NCBI RefSeq assembly: GCF_018734325.1
Contig: NZ_CP073754.1
Span: 620,001 to 684,000, forward strand
Length of the DNA stretch: 64,000 bases
Source: Methylomonas paludis
GTDB taxonomy: Bacteria; Pseudomonadota; Gammaproteobacteria; Methylococcales; Methylomonadaceae
Direction: 5' to 3'
The position numbers were made by a program, and so were the translations under genes. The first letter of the stretch is position 1; each line of letters opens with the position of its first letter. Positions 17,312 to 26,665 of the stretch are shown here, piece by piece. The notes below the pieces were generated by a model, which had not been told where the DNA came from, did no database searches, and saw only the letters and a list, made by a program, of their open reading frames with translations.

Positions 17312-19981
17312 TTACGGGCTGAACTTTCGGTGTCGAACAAGCATGGCCGCCAGCAGCAGAGCCAATACCAGTTCCATCCACGCTGACAGCAGCGGGGCAG
17401 GGGTGGGCAGGGCTGCGGTGACCGTTTCTGTCAGGCCGGCGGAACTGGCGCCGGCGTTATTGGCGTCTCCCGAATAAACCGCACTGAGCGTGTCATTGCC
17501 GGTGATATTAATATGATTGGTGGTTAAAGCGGCAACGCCGCCAACCAAGCTGACCGGACTATCCAGTGCGGCACCATTCAAATAAAACTGGATGCTGCCG
17601 CTTGGGCTAGCCCCGCTTACAGTTGCAGTAATGGTCAGGCTTTGCCCGGCACTAATGGTGGGGGCTGATACTGCAATACTGATGCTGGGTGCAGCCAGCA
17701 CGAATTCGGATAGAGCAGAGACTGTCGAGCTGGGCAAATTATTGTTATCGCCTAGATAGTGGGCTGTGATCAGATTAGTGCCGCTGCTGGTCAACGCAGC
17801 AGTGGTCAGGCTGGCGACTCCGCCGGACAATGTGGCGGTGTGGTCCAATGCCACGCCGTTAGCCAAAAATTGTACCGAACCGCTTGGTACATCACCGCTG
17901 ACATTGGCGGTCAGAGTCAGGGCTTGGCCTGCCGTGATGCTGGCAGCAGAGCTGCTGATACTGATATTGGTATTACTGGGGTTAAGCAGGGAGCTGCTGA
18001 TATTGCTGATCGCGGCACGCAAGGTTTTATTATTGGCATTGCCGTAATCACGCCAGTGTCGGATCAAAATATTGGCATCCACCGAGCCCAGGCCGGTGGC
18101 CAGGTTATAGGCGGTGCCGGTGGCTGTGTAGCCAATCTGGCCCGGTACCGAATTATTTCCGGATAGGGTGGGATGAAAATAGCCATAACTGCCGTTGCTC
18201 TGCAATTGTGATAAACCATAAAGCGTGGGATTAATATTACCCAGCCGGCCACCATTATATTGCACCGCCAGTGCCAGAATACCGGCAAAAGCCGGTGTGG
18301 CTGCTGAAGTTCCGCCGATAAACTGCTGAGTCACCACGCCATTTACCGTTATCCAGATCTGATAACTATCATGCAGTGCTGCGGTCATGGAAACATCGGG
18401 CACATCTCTAACCCCATCTGCAGGCACTCCCCCGGCAACTTGCCAATTGGGTTTACTCCAGAACTGACTTTTGCCGCCGCCGGAGGCATACAACACAGTG
18501 CCGCTTTCATTCCACACTACTTCGGGTATATAGCCGGTTGCTGTGGTGTAAGGTGTTTGCGCCGGATTATTGCTTAACCAGTAAGATGTATTGCTACCCT
18601 CATTAAATTCAGTACCGCCAACACAGGTACTATAGGGTGAGCTGCACAAGCCATTGATCCCTAAGCCATTGCTGGCTGTTGAGTTGCTTGATGCATCGCA
18701 ACCGGCCGCGCCGCTGTCCCCGGACGACACTACCACAGTCGTGCCCTGAGCAGCGGCCTGTTGCCATAGGTTATTGTAATAGTTTAAATAAGTGCTGCCC
18801 ATACTTTGTTCACAGGCACCGTAACTCAGGCTGATCACATCGGCCAAATTATTGGTAACGGTGTATAAAGCCGAATAAGTAATACCATCACCCTGGACTG
18901 TGAAGTGATTTACCGTTAATGGCCCGCCCGGTGAAGTGACGAATTTCACGGTAGCCTGCGGGGCAATGGCCCCGGCCCATTCCAGATCCAGCGTCGATTC
19001 GGTCTGATCGCTGCTCACATAACCCGGATCACCGTTGGCTTGCACAACTATCGGCAGATTCACGGTTGTGAAGGGCGGTTGATTAACGGTTTGAAATTTG
19101 GAAATATCCCCCAGCAACACATCAGTTTTTCCAAGTACCGCAATGGTGACGCCGCTGCCGTTAATATTGGCGGCATACAGTGGATTGATGTCGTAAATGG
19201 CGGCAAAATCACTGGGGGTCAGATAGTGACTAGTGGAAGTCAGATTCAGATAAGGCGCAATCAAGTCGGTGTTCGCATCCGGAAGGATATTGGGCGTCAG
19301 ACTGGAGCCGGGAGTGGATGGAGTGGTCGACGGCTTGCGAGACTTGCTCTGAAAATCATGTAAATTCACAATCCCGCTCACTACTGAAGAAAGTGCCGCC
19401 GGAATCTGAGGTTCGCTGCTGTTGGCAATATGATTTTCACCTTGCCAGAGATAATTGTGAATTTCAGTATGAAAAGCCTGTTTTACTTGGGCTGCCGTGC
19501 CGCTAAACACGATGGTGTGAGCGCCGCTGAGCTGATCGGTCACGCTAAAGCCATGACTGGTCAGATAATTTTTAATAGTGGTGATATCTTGTGCCGCCAC
19601 GCCGAAGTGATTGCCGAATTCTTCCGGTGTTAACCAGTGATGGTATTCGGGGGAGCCGGGTGTTTGCTGGGCCTGGGTAAACGCATCCAGTTCCGCCTGT
19701 TGGCTAGCGGAAGGTTGCAATACTAAGATCATGTTTTGTAACACCAGTTCTGCATTCACCGGACCCTGGTCGATACTGGTATTCAGTGCCGGATGACGGT
19801 TACCGTGCAGTGTTACCCGGTCTTGGTCATCTATAGCATGAGTCAGGCGGATTTTTGGCGCTACGCTTTTGATGGAGTCGGGTACTCGGGCCGAAACCTC
19901 AGTTATGCTGGACAGCATAAAGACAAGCAGCAAACCCTTGCTTATGCTGATCACAGCACGTTTATGATCTATTAAACTCAT
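17312..19981 (-). CDS. Sedolisin-type (S53) protease with Ig-like repeats and IPTL-like C-terminal sorting tail
   Basis: 889 residues. Order: signal peptide (to about residue 30), pro-kumamolisin activation domain (about 40-200; PEYHHWLTPEEFGNHFG), S53 catalytic domain (about 240-650), two Ig-like beta repeats of about 90 residues each (about 680-860; SISSSAASITAGQALTLTA and SIAVSAPTISAGQSLTITA), and a tail APLLSAWMELVLALLLAAML with a basic end RHRK. Catalytic elements are LDLEWAGAIAP (Glu/Asp pair, near 332), SGDSGAAGC (oxyanion Asp, near 420) and GGTSAATPAFAG (Ser near 555). S53 enzymes are acid-active endopeptidases. The tail fits a degenerate IPTLSxWG-CTERM signal, and the divergent neighbour is xrtH, so surface anchoring by exosortase H is inferred. 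Confidence 0.88.
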   Translation of the reverse strand: MSLIDHKRAVISISKGLLLVFMLSSITEVSARVPDSIKSVAPKIRLTHAIDDQDRVTLHGNRHPALNTSIDQGPVNAELVLQNMILVLQPSASQQAELDAFTQAQQTPGSPEYHHWLTPEEFGNHFGVAAQDITTIKNYLTSHGFSVTDQLSGAHTIVFSGTAAQVKQAFHTEIHNYLWQGENHIANSSEPQIPAALSSVVSGIVNLHDFQSKSRKPSTTPSTPGSSLTPNILPDANTDLIAPYLNLTSTSHYLTPSDFAAIYDINPLYAANINGSGVTIAVLGKTDVLLGDISKFQTVNQPPFTTVNLPIVVQANGDPGYVSSDQTESTLDLEWAGAIAPQATVKFVTSPGGPLTVNHFTVQGDGITYSALYTVTNNLADVISLSYGACEQSMGSTYLNYYNNLWQQAAAQGTTVVVSSGDSGAAGCDASSNSTASNGLGINGLCSSPYSTCVGGTEFNEGSNTSYWLSNNPAQTPYTTATGYIPEVVWNESGTVLYASGGGKSQFWSKPNWQVAGGVPADGVRDVPDVSMTAALHDSYQIWITVNGVVTQQFIGGTSAATPAFAGILALAVQYNGGRLGNINPTLYGLSQLQSNGSYGYFHPTLSGNNSVPGQIGYTATGTAYNLATGLGSVDANILIRHWRDYGNANNKTLRAAISNISSSLLNPSNTNISISSSAASITAGQALTLTANVSGDVPSGSVQFLANGVALDHTATLSGGVASLTTAALTSSGTNLITAHYLGDNNNLPSSTVSALSEFVLAAPSISIAVSAPTISAGQSLTITATVSGASPSGSIQFYLNGAALDSPVSLVGGVAALTTNHINITGNDTLSAVYSGDANNAGASSAGLTETVTAALPTPAPLLSAWMELVLALLLAAMLVRHRKFSP

Positions 19982-20385
19982 CTCTATAACCTCTTTGAGG
20001 GCAACGCAACGGATAACCGTTAATAATGCAGATTACACGTGCCGGAGAGATAGATGCTGGAGTGCCTGAGCTGACAAGGGACGCTCTTTGCCGGAAATCC
20101 AGTTGCGGCATTGAAGTGCAATAAGCTAAATTAAATCCTTTCAAATACTTGCAATAGGCTTAAGACGACTGCTTGCAAGTCCGGATATTTTTACCACAAA
20201 ATACAAAATATGGCTATTAAAAATAAACGGTTATTATGGCAACACCATGACAGCCAGATAAAATAAATGTTAAACCAGTTTAACCGGACATATAGCTTCA
20301 GATAGCGGCCAAGTACAAAACAGTGCTTAAGTTGCCAACTTAGTTTTATACTAAACCTCTACAATCCCGCTTCTCGCCGACCACT
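19982..20385. other. Divergent intergenic region between the sedolisin gene and xrtH
   Basis: 404 bases that must hold promoters for both directions. The first 160 bases (sedolisin leader, minus strand) contain arms that can pair (CCGGAGAG near 20042 with CTCT..CCGG near 20090), suggesting a folded leader. It matches no riboswitch I know. The rest is AT-rich with no gene. No confident -35/-10 pair was found. Confidence 0.45.
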
Positions 20386-20922
20386 ATGGCTTACCCCGTT
20401 TCTGCAGCAAACTCCAGTTCATCCCGTTACTATGGGCAGCTAGTCTTGTTTGCCCTGATTTATGGGCTTTGTCATTACGCCTATTTTCAATTGCCTAATC
20501 AGTTGCTGGCCGAATTGATTTATTACCAAACTCTGACTCGTGAATGTGCCGCGTTGATCAATGCCGTAGCGCCGACAGAAGGCGTAGCCGCCATGCAAAA
20601 CCATATCGTTTCAGCCCGCGCCGACTTGGCCATCGTGCGGGGATGTGATGGTGCCGGTGGTTTTTTTCTGGTACTGGCAGCCGTATTGGTGTTTCCGGCG
20701 GCGATGCGTCGTAAACTGAGCGGGATTGCTACGGTATTCACTGGCTTATATATCTTGAATATCCTGCGGATTTGCGCCATCTACTTTATAAGTGCCTATC
20801 AGCCTAGCTGGTTCAGTCTGGTACATGTTTATCTGGCCCCGACCTTGTTTATCATGACTGCTTGTGGTCTGTTTGCCTATTGGGCCGCCGGGGTGGCTGG
20901 CGTTGTTCATGTCAGGCACTGA
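20386..20922 (+). CDS. xrtH: Exosortase H (IPTLxxWG-CTERM-type exosortase)
   Basis: 178-residue polytopic membrane protein of the exosortase/archaeosortase fold. The three expected catalytic residues are in place: Cys87 in IVRGCDGAGG, Arg128 in LYILNILRICAIYF and His147 in FSLVHVYLAPT. The short length and the RGCDG variant fit exosortase H, which handles IPTLxxWG-CTERM proteins, rather than the longer EpsH/XrtA type. It should act as a transpeptidase at the inner membrane, cutting and re-anchoring C-terminal sorting tails. The following gene overlaps it by 14 bases, and the divergent sedolisin carries a tail of the right kind. Confidence 0.88.
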   Translation: MAYPVSAANSSSSRYYGQLVLFALIYGLCHYAYFQLPNQLLAELIYYQTLTRECAALINAVAPTEGVAAMQNHIVSARADLAIVRGCDGAGGFFLVLAAVLVFPAAMRRKLSGIATVFTGLYILNILRICAIYFISAYQPSWFSLVHVYLAPTLFIMTACGLFAYWAAGVAGVVHVRH

Positions 20923-21514
20923 TCTGCCGCGCTTGGTGTGGCGCGGTCTGGCCACTTGGCTGTTGCTTTCCCTGCTGGGCTGGTTCTGGGCGCAACCATT
21001 GTTGGGCTGGTTTATCCCTTATATAGAATGGATTATCGGGTTGGCGGCAAATGCCTATCGCGCCCATGTCAGCCTGAATGGGGCAGGTGCCGAGGCCAAT
21101 CTGGAGTTACAGATGGTGTTGCAGCAGCCCTTGGCTCTGAGCGCCCAGCAAACCCTGAAACCGGGCATCAAATTAACCGTAGTGCATCATGTGCTGCATG
21201 ATCTGGCCCCGTTGATCGTAGAATTTAGTCTGCTGCTGATTTGGCCGGTAGTTAGCCTGCGGCAGCGCCTGTTGTTACTACTGGCGGGAATACCCGCTGC
21301 TTTCGCAGTGCTGGGTCTGACCACACCTTTTGTGCTGTTGGGTTTACTGGAAATTCAGTTACAGCAAATCGCCCTCTATTATCACTTCATTCGCCCGGAA
21401 CCCTGGATTTTACAATGGCTGTATTTTTGTGAAATGGGGGGCAACTGGTTATTGGCGATTAGTGCGGCCTTACTCTGTGTGCGATTGATCCACGTCACCA
21501 GGCCCAGTGCTTAA
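20909..21514 (+). CDS. Exosortase H-associated membrane protein
   Basis: 201 residues from the ATG at 20909 (MSGTDLPRLVWRGLATWLLL). An earlier start at 20864 would lie well inside xrtH. It has a first membrane helix, an extracytoplasmic segment (about residues 40-95), and further helices (FSLLLIWPVVSLRQRLLLLL, then FAVLGLTTPFVLLGLLEI, then a C-terminal helix). Position, 14-base overlap with xrtH and size fit the membrane protein family known to accompany exosortase H. Its biochemical role is not established; a partner or assembly factor for the sortase is inferred. Confidence 0.75.
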   Translation: MSGTDLPRLVWRGLATWLLLSLLGWFWAQPLLGWFIPYIEWIIGLAANAYRAHVSLNGAGAEANLELQMVLQQPLALSAQQTLKPGIKLTVVHHVLHDLAPLIVEFSLLLIWPVVSLRQRLLLLLAGIPAAFAVLGLTTPFVLLGLLEIQLQQIALYYHFIRPEPWILQWLYFCEMGGNWLLAISAALLCVRLIHVTRPSA

Positions 21515-21554
21515 ACCGCTGCGCAGCTTGAGTTATTCACTCTATAATGCCGAC

Positions 21555-22742
21555 ATGACCAGTCAAATACCACCTGCCAAACCAGTTAAACCCAAGGCCA
21601 AGCCTGGGCCCAAGCCTAAGCCTAAGCCTAAGCCTAAGCCTAAGCCTAAGCCTAAGCCTAAGCCTAAGCCTAAGCCTAAGTCAGTTGTTACGGCTGGTAC
21701 CCCCCTCAAGCCGTGCCGTAAACCCAAGCCGCCGGTAGCCAAAGTCATGGTGCAGCGCTTCAAACCCGGTTTGCGCCGCAGTCTGTCCTGGTTGGTGCTG
21801 GAAATCTTCAGTTTGGGTACTGCGGTTGTGTTTACCACCATGCTGGCCATAGGCTATGCCGCCTATCGTTTTGGTGGTAGTGATTTTTTGGAAAATCTGT
21901 TGCCGTTTGTGCTGGGCATTGCCGGCTGGATTGTGCTATTGGCTGTGCTGCTTAATTTGTGGGGCCGATTACGGCTGCGGCTGTTGCAGACAAGCTGGTC
22001 CTTGCCGGCCTTGCTGAGCTTGATACTCGCCGTTGCCGTGACTAGTCTGGGTTTACAGCCGGAAAATCGGGCAATGTCCGACCATTTTCGCGGATTACTG
22101 GGCGGTAGACAACAAGCCGCCAAACTGAATCTGGCCCATCAGGTCTATGCCGCTTACCGGCGTTACACCGAAACCGATTTGCAAGCCATGATAGACCGCG
22201 CCCAGCTCTATGATGCCGATATCCGCGATGCTGCCGCCAGTTATGATCTGGATCTGGATGTCTTAATGGGGGTAGCCGCCACCGAATCCTCATTTCTGCC
22301 CCGCGACAGCGTGGATGGTGGTCATGGATTATTTCAAATTACCGCTGTGCCCAAATTCATTCAGGATCAGGCCCAGCAACAACTGGGGGTGGATAAATTA
22401 TCCATGCTGGATAATCGCCATAATGCTTTTGTTGCGGCCGCCACCTTAAAATATTATTTGGCCGAGATGAATAACGATTTGTTTCTGGGCCTATTGGCTT
22501 ATAACATTGGGCCGCGCAACGGTGGTTTAAAATTTATCATGGAGCAATACGGCGCTACCGACTTTGTCAGCATGCAGCCGTATTTGCAGCAATTGCCCAG
22601 AGATTATCCGATTCGGGTGTTATCTCATTCTTTGGCGTTTCGCATCTGGCATCACGAAGGCCGGCTGCTGGCCTATCAGGATGGTGACAACGCTCTGCAT
22701 ATCCAGCGCTTGGGTATTCCTGGTTTGTTGAATATGCTGTAA
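21555..22742 (+). CDS. Membrane-bound lytic transglycosylase with a Lys-Pro repeat head
   Basis: 395 residues from the ATG at 21555; a GTG at 21507 is an alternative start that overlaps the previous gene. The N-terminal 75 residues are cytoplasmic-type and dominated by a run of Lys-Pro pairs encoded by eleven AAGCCT units (21612-21677). Three hydrophobic helices follow (about 85-180). The C-terminal half is an SLT/lysozyme-like domain: MGVAATESSFLPRDSVDGG with the likely catalytic Glu, HGLFQITAVPKF, AATLKYYL and LLAYNIGPRNGG. It probably cuts peptidoglycan outside the inner membrane while the Lys-Pro head stays inside. It is in the xrtH gene run, which suggests making room in the wall for anchored proteins; that link is inference. 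Confidence 0.8.
   Translation: MTSQIPPAKPVKPKAKPGPKPKPKPKPKPKPKPKPKPKPKPKSVVTAGTPLKPCRKPKPPVAKVMVQRFKPGLRRSLSWLVLEIFSLGTAVVFTTMLAIGYAAYRFGGSDFLENLLPFVLGIAGWIVLLAVLLNLWGRLRLRLLQTSWSLPALLSLILAVAVTSLGLQPENRAMSDHFRGLLGGRQQAAKLNLAHQVYAAYRRYTETDLQAMIDRAQLYDADIRDAAASYDLDLDVLMGVAATESSFLPRDSVDGGHGLFQITAVPKFIQDQAQQQLGVDKLSMLDNRHNAFVAAATLKYYLAEMNNDLFLGLLAYNIGPRNGGLKFIMEQYGATDFVSMQPYLQQLPRDYPIRVLSHSLAFRIWHHEGRLLAYQDGDNALHIQRLGIPGLLNML
21612..21680 (+). repeat. Hexanucleotide tandem repeat (AAGCCT)x11.5
   Basis: Eleven perfect AAGCCT units plus AAG, with no interruption. Each unit adds one Lys-Pro, so copy-number change keeps the reading frame and alters only the length of the head domain. Perfect identity suggests recent expansion by slippage. 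Confidence 0.97.
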
Positions 22743-22780
22743 TAAATACAACTCGGTAATGCCGGGACGGCAGGTAAAAC

Positions 22781-23738
22781 ATGAAATCTCAATCTATACT
22801 TCATCGTCATCATTGGGCCAATCAATTACAAACCGGTCTGTTAGTCCTGCTGCTGTTAGGTATTGGTGGCTTAACCGGCAGTCTGTTGCTGGGTGAATTG
22901 GGCTTTTGGTTAGCGGCCGGCGGGGTTGTTTTTGTGCTGTTATTCGAGCCGATTGCCGCTTGGCGCTTAACTCTGCAGCTTTACCGTGCCCAGCGGATTT
23001 ACCCTACCGAAGCACCTACTTTATGGCATATCGTCCAAACCCTCTCTGAACGGGCGGCGCTGCCCAATGCGCCGGTGTTATATCTGGTGCCCAGCAATGT
23101 GATTAATGCCTTTGCGGTTGGCAATCGTAAACACTCCGCCATAGCCTTAAGCTATGGTTTGCTCAGCCAATTAAGTCAGCGTGAATTAGTTGGGGTGTTG
23201 GGTCACGAAATTGCCCACATTGTTCATGGCGACTTAAAGGTGCTGGGTTTGGCAGATTACGTTAGCCGTCTGACCAATCTGTTTTCGCTGGTCGGGCAAT
23301 TAATGGTGGTACTGTCGCTGCCGCTTTTATTCATCAAGGGCGTCCAGGTTCAATTTAATCTGGTTGCGCTATTGATACTGATCTTCTCGCCTCATTTGGC
23401 CATCCTCGCCCAACTGGGGCTCACGGGTGCGGGAATACAATGCCGATCTTAAGGCGGCTGCATTGACCGGCGACCCAATCGGTCTGGCTTATGCCTTGGT
23501 AAGAATCGAAACAGTAAGCCGTTCCTGGCTGGCCGTTTTGTTGCCAGGGTGGGGTAATCCTCAGCCCTCGTGGTTACGTAGTCATCCGCCCACCCAAGAA
23601 CGCATCAGTCGTTTGCAGCAATATGCCCAAAGCAACACCTCCCAACACATCTTGTCAGTGGCTGATATGCCGTTCGCTCCCGAAGCGCAGCTGTCCAAGC
23701 GCGCACCCCGCTGGCAGATCGGCGGATTATGGCACTAA
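22781..23738 (+). pseudogene. M48-family metallopeptidase, frameshifted in a G run
   Basis: The first frame (22781-23452) encodes two N-terminal helices and the zinc motif LVGVLGHEIAHIVHGD. It then ends in an unrelated GIQCRS tail. The rest of the family sequence continues one frame on: REYNADLKAAALTGDP (third zinc ligand Glu) and SWLRSHPPTQERISRLQ. Removing one G from the GGGG at 23416-23419 restores QLGSRVREYNADL and one frame of 318 residues, so a +1 insertion is the simplest cause. M48 (HtpX-like) enzymes degrade misfolded membrane proteins. Either the gene is inactivated or the base is a sequencing error. It follows the lytic transglycosylase by 38 bases. Confidence 0.85.
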
Positions 23739-23761
23739 GCCGGCCGCCGATCATCAGGCGC

Positions 23762-24189
23762 TTATTCAATAGTTAAGCGTTGGCCGCTGATTTTCTGTTT
23801 TTTAGCCAAGGTTAAAGTCAGTACGCCGTTATCGTAACGGGCGTTGCTGGCAGCTTCATCCAGATCGACCGGAAGCTGGAAACTGCGCGATACTTCACCA
23901 TAGTAACGTTCGGTACGCAGCAATTTTTCTTCTTTATGCTCATGTCAACCTGGCTGATTTGGGCGCGTACCGTCACTAGCTTGCCCTCAATATCGATCTG
24001 GATATTATCTTTGCCTGCACCTGGAATTTCAGCTTCCACGATAAATTCATTGGGATTTTCTTTGACATCCACCTTAATTTGATTAGGCAGTGGCTCACCA
24101 TGTAGTGGCTTGATAAAATAGCCGGGATTGACATCCCGCAACAATTCGTCAAACAGATTATGACTAACAAACGGCTTTAAGTTACTCAT
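23762..24189 (-). pseudogene. Hsp20-family small heat shock protein, frameshifted
   Basis: Starts MSNLKPFVSHNLFDELL and contains alpha-crystallin-type VDVKENPNEFIVEAEIPGAG and KDNIQIDIEGKLVTVRAQIS. After VDMS the frame breaks near 23944. Adding one base there (AGC-CAT-AAA-GAA-GAA) recovers HKEEKLLRTERYYGEVSR, then FQLPVDLDEAASNARYDNG and VLTLTLAKKQ up to a stop at 23762-23764. The repaired gene would have 142 residues, normal for this holdase family. The start has a GGAG upstream. It is convergent with the M48 gene, which is also off by one base, so a local sequencing problem is a serious alternative to real loss. Confidence 0.85.
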
Positions 24190-24342
24190 GACAGTTCTCC
24201 AGTAAGTTTAATATAGCAAAAGTATTACACTTAAAGAGTATGGTGGCAATTACTGGAAAATCAAGTCGCTTCCCTTGTCTCATTCAGCTAATGGCCCTGC
24301 GCCTGATGATGAGATATAACCCAAAATAGAATCTGATAAATC

Positions 24343-25365
24343 ATGGCCTTAATTTCATTGCGACAACTTCTGGATTATGCCGCCGAGCATAATTTTGCCG
24401 TCCCCGCCTTCAATGTCAGTAATATGGAGCAAGTTCAGGCCATCATGCAGGCCGCAGCAGCCTGCGATAGTCCGGTCATCATGCAAGGCTCGGCCGGCGC
24501 CAATAAATATGCCGGTGAAATATTTTTACGCCATTTGATTCAGGCGGCGGTGGAGCAATACCCACATATTCCCGTGGTTATGCATCGCGATCATGCGCCA
24601 ACGCCCAGCATTTGTGCTCAGGCCATTCAATCTGGTTTCAGCTCGGTGATGATGGACGGCTCCCTGTTGGCAGACATGAAAACCCCGGCCTCCTTTGAAT
24701 ACAACGTCCGGGTTACCCGCACTGTAGTCAACATGGCCCACGCCTGTGGCGTATCCGTGGAAGGGGAGATTGGTTGTCTGGGCGCACTGGAAACCCTGGC
24801 ATCGGCTGATCACAGTCAGTTATTAACCGATCCGGATGAGGCGGTCGAGTTTGTCAAACAAACCCAGATAGACGCTTTGGCCGTTGCTATCGGTACCAGT
24901 CATGGCGCATATAAATTCAGTAAACCACCTACTGGCGAGGTGCTGGTGATCAATCGCCTGAAAACCCTGCAACAACGTCTGCCCAACACCCATTTTGTTA
25001 TGCACGGCTCCAGCTCCGTGCCGCAGGAATGGCTGAAAATCATTAATGAATATGGCGGCGATATTCCAGAAACCTATGGTGTACCGGTGGCTGAAATTGT
25101 CGCAGGGATTAAATACGGTGTCCGCAAAGTGAATATCGATACCGACTTGCGCATGGCCTCCACCGGCGCTATCCGCCGTTACATTGCCGAACCGGCCAAC
25201 GCTGCCGATCTGGACGCCCGCAAAATCTATCAGGCTGCCCGGGATGCCATGCAGGCTTTGTGTCAGGAACGCTATCAGGCCTTTGGTTCTGCCGGTCATG
25301 CCGGGAAAATTAAAGCCATACCATTAGCTGTCATGGCTAATGGCTATGCATCAATTGAGTTGTAG
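24343..25365 (+). CDS. fba: Class II fructose-1,6-bisphosphate aldolase
   Basis: 340 residues. Zinc-dependent class II motifs are present: [16 protein letters not shown], the zinc His in [57 protein letters not shown] and [15 protein letters not shown]. The length and the GSSSVP form match the long class II type found in autotrophs and methylotrophs. It splits or forms fructose-1,6-bisphosphate in glycolysis/gluconeogenesis, and would serve the ribulose monophosphate and/or Calvin cycles if the host is a methanotroph. It stands alone; promoter not identified. Confidence 0.95.
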   Translation: MALISLRQLLDYAAEHNFAVPAFNVSNMEQVQAIMQAAAACDSPVIMQGSAGANKYAGEIFLRHLIQAAVEQYPHIPVVMHRDHAPTPSICAQAIQSGFSSVMMDGSLLADMKTPASFEYNVRVTRTVVNMAHACGVSVEGEIGCLGALETLASADHSQLLTDPDEAVEFVKQTQIDALAVAIGTSHGAYKFSKPPTGEVLVINRLKTLQQRLPNTHFVMHGSSSVPQEWLKIINEYGGDIPETYGVPVAEIVAGIKYGVRKVNIDTDLRMASTGAIRRYIAEPANAADLDARKIYQAARDAMQALCQERYQAFGSAGHAGKIKAIPLAVMANGYASIEL

Positions 25366-25611
25366 AAGTGTAGATGGGGAGGGCGAGTTCGCTAGAGGGC
25401 AGCCTACCAAACGATGCTGAATGTTGATTCGTCTTGAATATGCCCCCGCTAAATCACCAACCAGTTTTTCAAAAGCTGGGAGTATTTAAAGTATCCCGTC
25501 TCAATGCAGCAATACGAAATCTAAATCGGCACGATCAAGCAGCAAATTGATTGAAATGTTTTTTAAAATCAGATGCTTATTTTTAAATAGATGATCGGCA
25601 TCAAGATCGGC

Positions 25612-26665
25612 ATGTCTTTCATTTCTGAAACACCTTATAGTATCGAGCCCTGTTTGCTGGATAATCCGCCGCTTGATATTGTTGATTTAATCGCGGAGTT
25701 GACAGGGTTGACAGAACAACTGGGTACGCGGCTGCATATCCATGCTGCCGCCAGCTTGGCCGATTAGGGTCCAAAATCTGATTGATGAAATGCATGTAAA
25801 AGGCGAGCTACCTGAGCCGGCATCAGTGGATTTTTTGCAATGGCTACACAGTGAATTTTACAGAGATGCAACTGATGAGATGCTTAACATCAATAATGGT
25901 CATCAAGCTTTTAAAATGATACCCGGTATTTTCCGGTCACTAAAAGAACATGATGTTGCGGTAGGGCGGCATTTACCGCCCGGTAGTGAATTTGTCGCAG
26001 ATTTCATGCGGTATTTTGAGCAACGTTATTGCTTTGGCAAAATTGGCAAAGGCGGGCGTATTCTGGCTATGGCTGCTGCGCATCATCGATTGGCTTTTAT
26101 TCACCCGTTTCCGGATGGTAATGGTAGAGTCAGTCGATTAATGAGTCACGCCATGGGGCTAAAGGCGGGCATAGGCGCTTTCGGCTTATGGTCAATCTCC
26201 CGAGGTCTCGCCCATGGCCTGACAAGCCGTCAGGAATACAAACAGATGATGGATTATGCCGATACCCCCAGGCAAGGTGATCTGGATGGTCGGGGTAATT
26301 TATCGCAAAAATCGCTGACAGAATTTGTCCGCTGGTTCCTGCGTGTCTGTATTGATCAGGTAAAATTCATGGTCGAATTATTTGAATTTGAACAGTTAGC
26401 CGGTCGCTTAAACGCCTATACCGAAAAGCAAGGCATGCGCCCAGAGGCGTTTTTGATTCTGCATAGAATTCTATTGCAGGGCGAAATGCCGCGTGGTGAA
26501 GCAGAACGGGTAACCGGTTTAAAAGAACGTAGCGCCAGGATGGTATTGGCCGACTTGATTCAAGATGGCATCGTCAATTCCCAAACCCCAAAAGGGCCTG
26601 TGTCCTTGCGCTTTAGTAGTCAATCGCTTGATATACTATTTCCCAGATTGTTTTCCGAAAGCTGA
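25612..26665 (+). pseudogene. Fic-family protein with an internal deletion and frame break
   Basis: A first frame from the ATG at 25612 encodes 51 residues of a Fic N-terminus (MSFISETPYSIEP.. [18 protein letters not shown]) and stops at 25765-25767. A second frame from about 25742 encodes the rest: the Fic core [19 protein letters not shown] (His and Gly-Asn-Gly-Arg complete), then [21 protein letters not shown]-like [15 protein letters not shown] and a C-terminal winged-helix segment ([20 protein letters not shown]). Relatives have about 60 residues between these parts, including the inhibitory helix (S/T)xxxE(G/N), which is absent here. Fic enzymes transfer AMP to target proteins. The second frame could still be made from the ATG at 25742 (307 residues), which would be an uninhibited enzyme; a dead gene is more likely. 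Confidence 0.75.

Noticed and set aside
20040-20110. GGGACGC in the sedolisin leader considered as a cyclic di-GMP riboswitch
   Set aside because: Only this heptamer matches, it is on the strand opposite to the sedolisin gene, and the CAGGGCAAACC and AAAGCC partners are missing.
21612-21680. Direct repeat tract considered as a CRISPR or other array
   Set aside because: Units are 6 bases, perfectly contiguous with no spacers, and lie in a coding frame.
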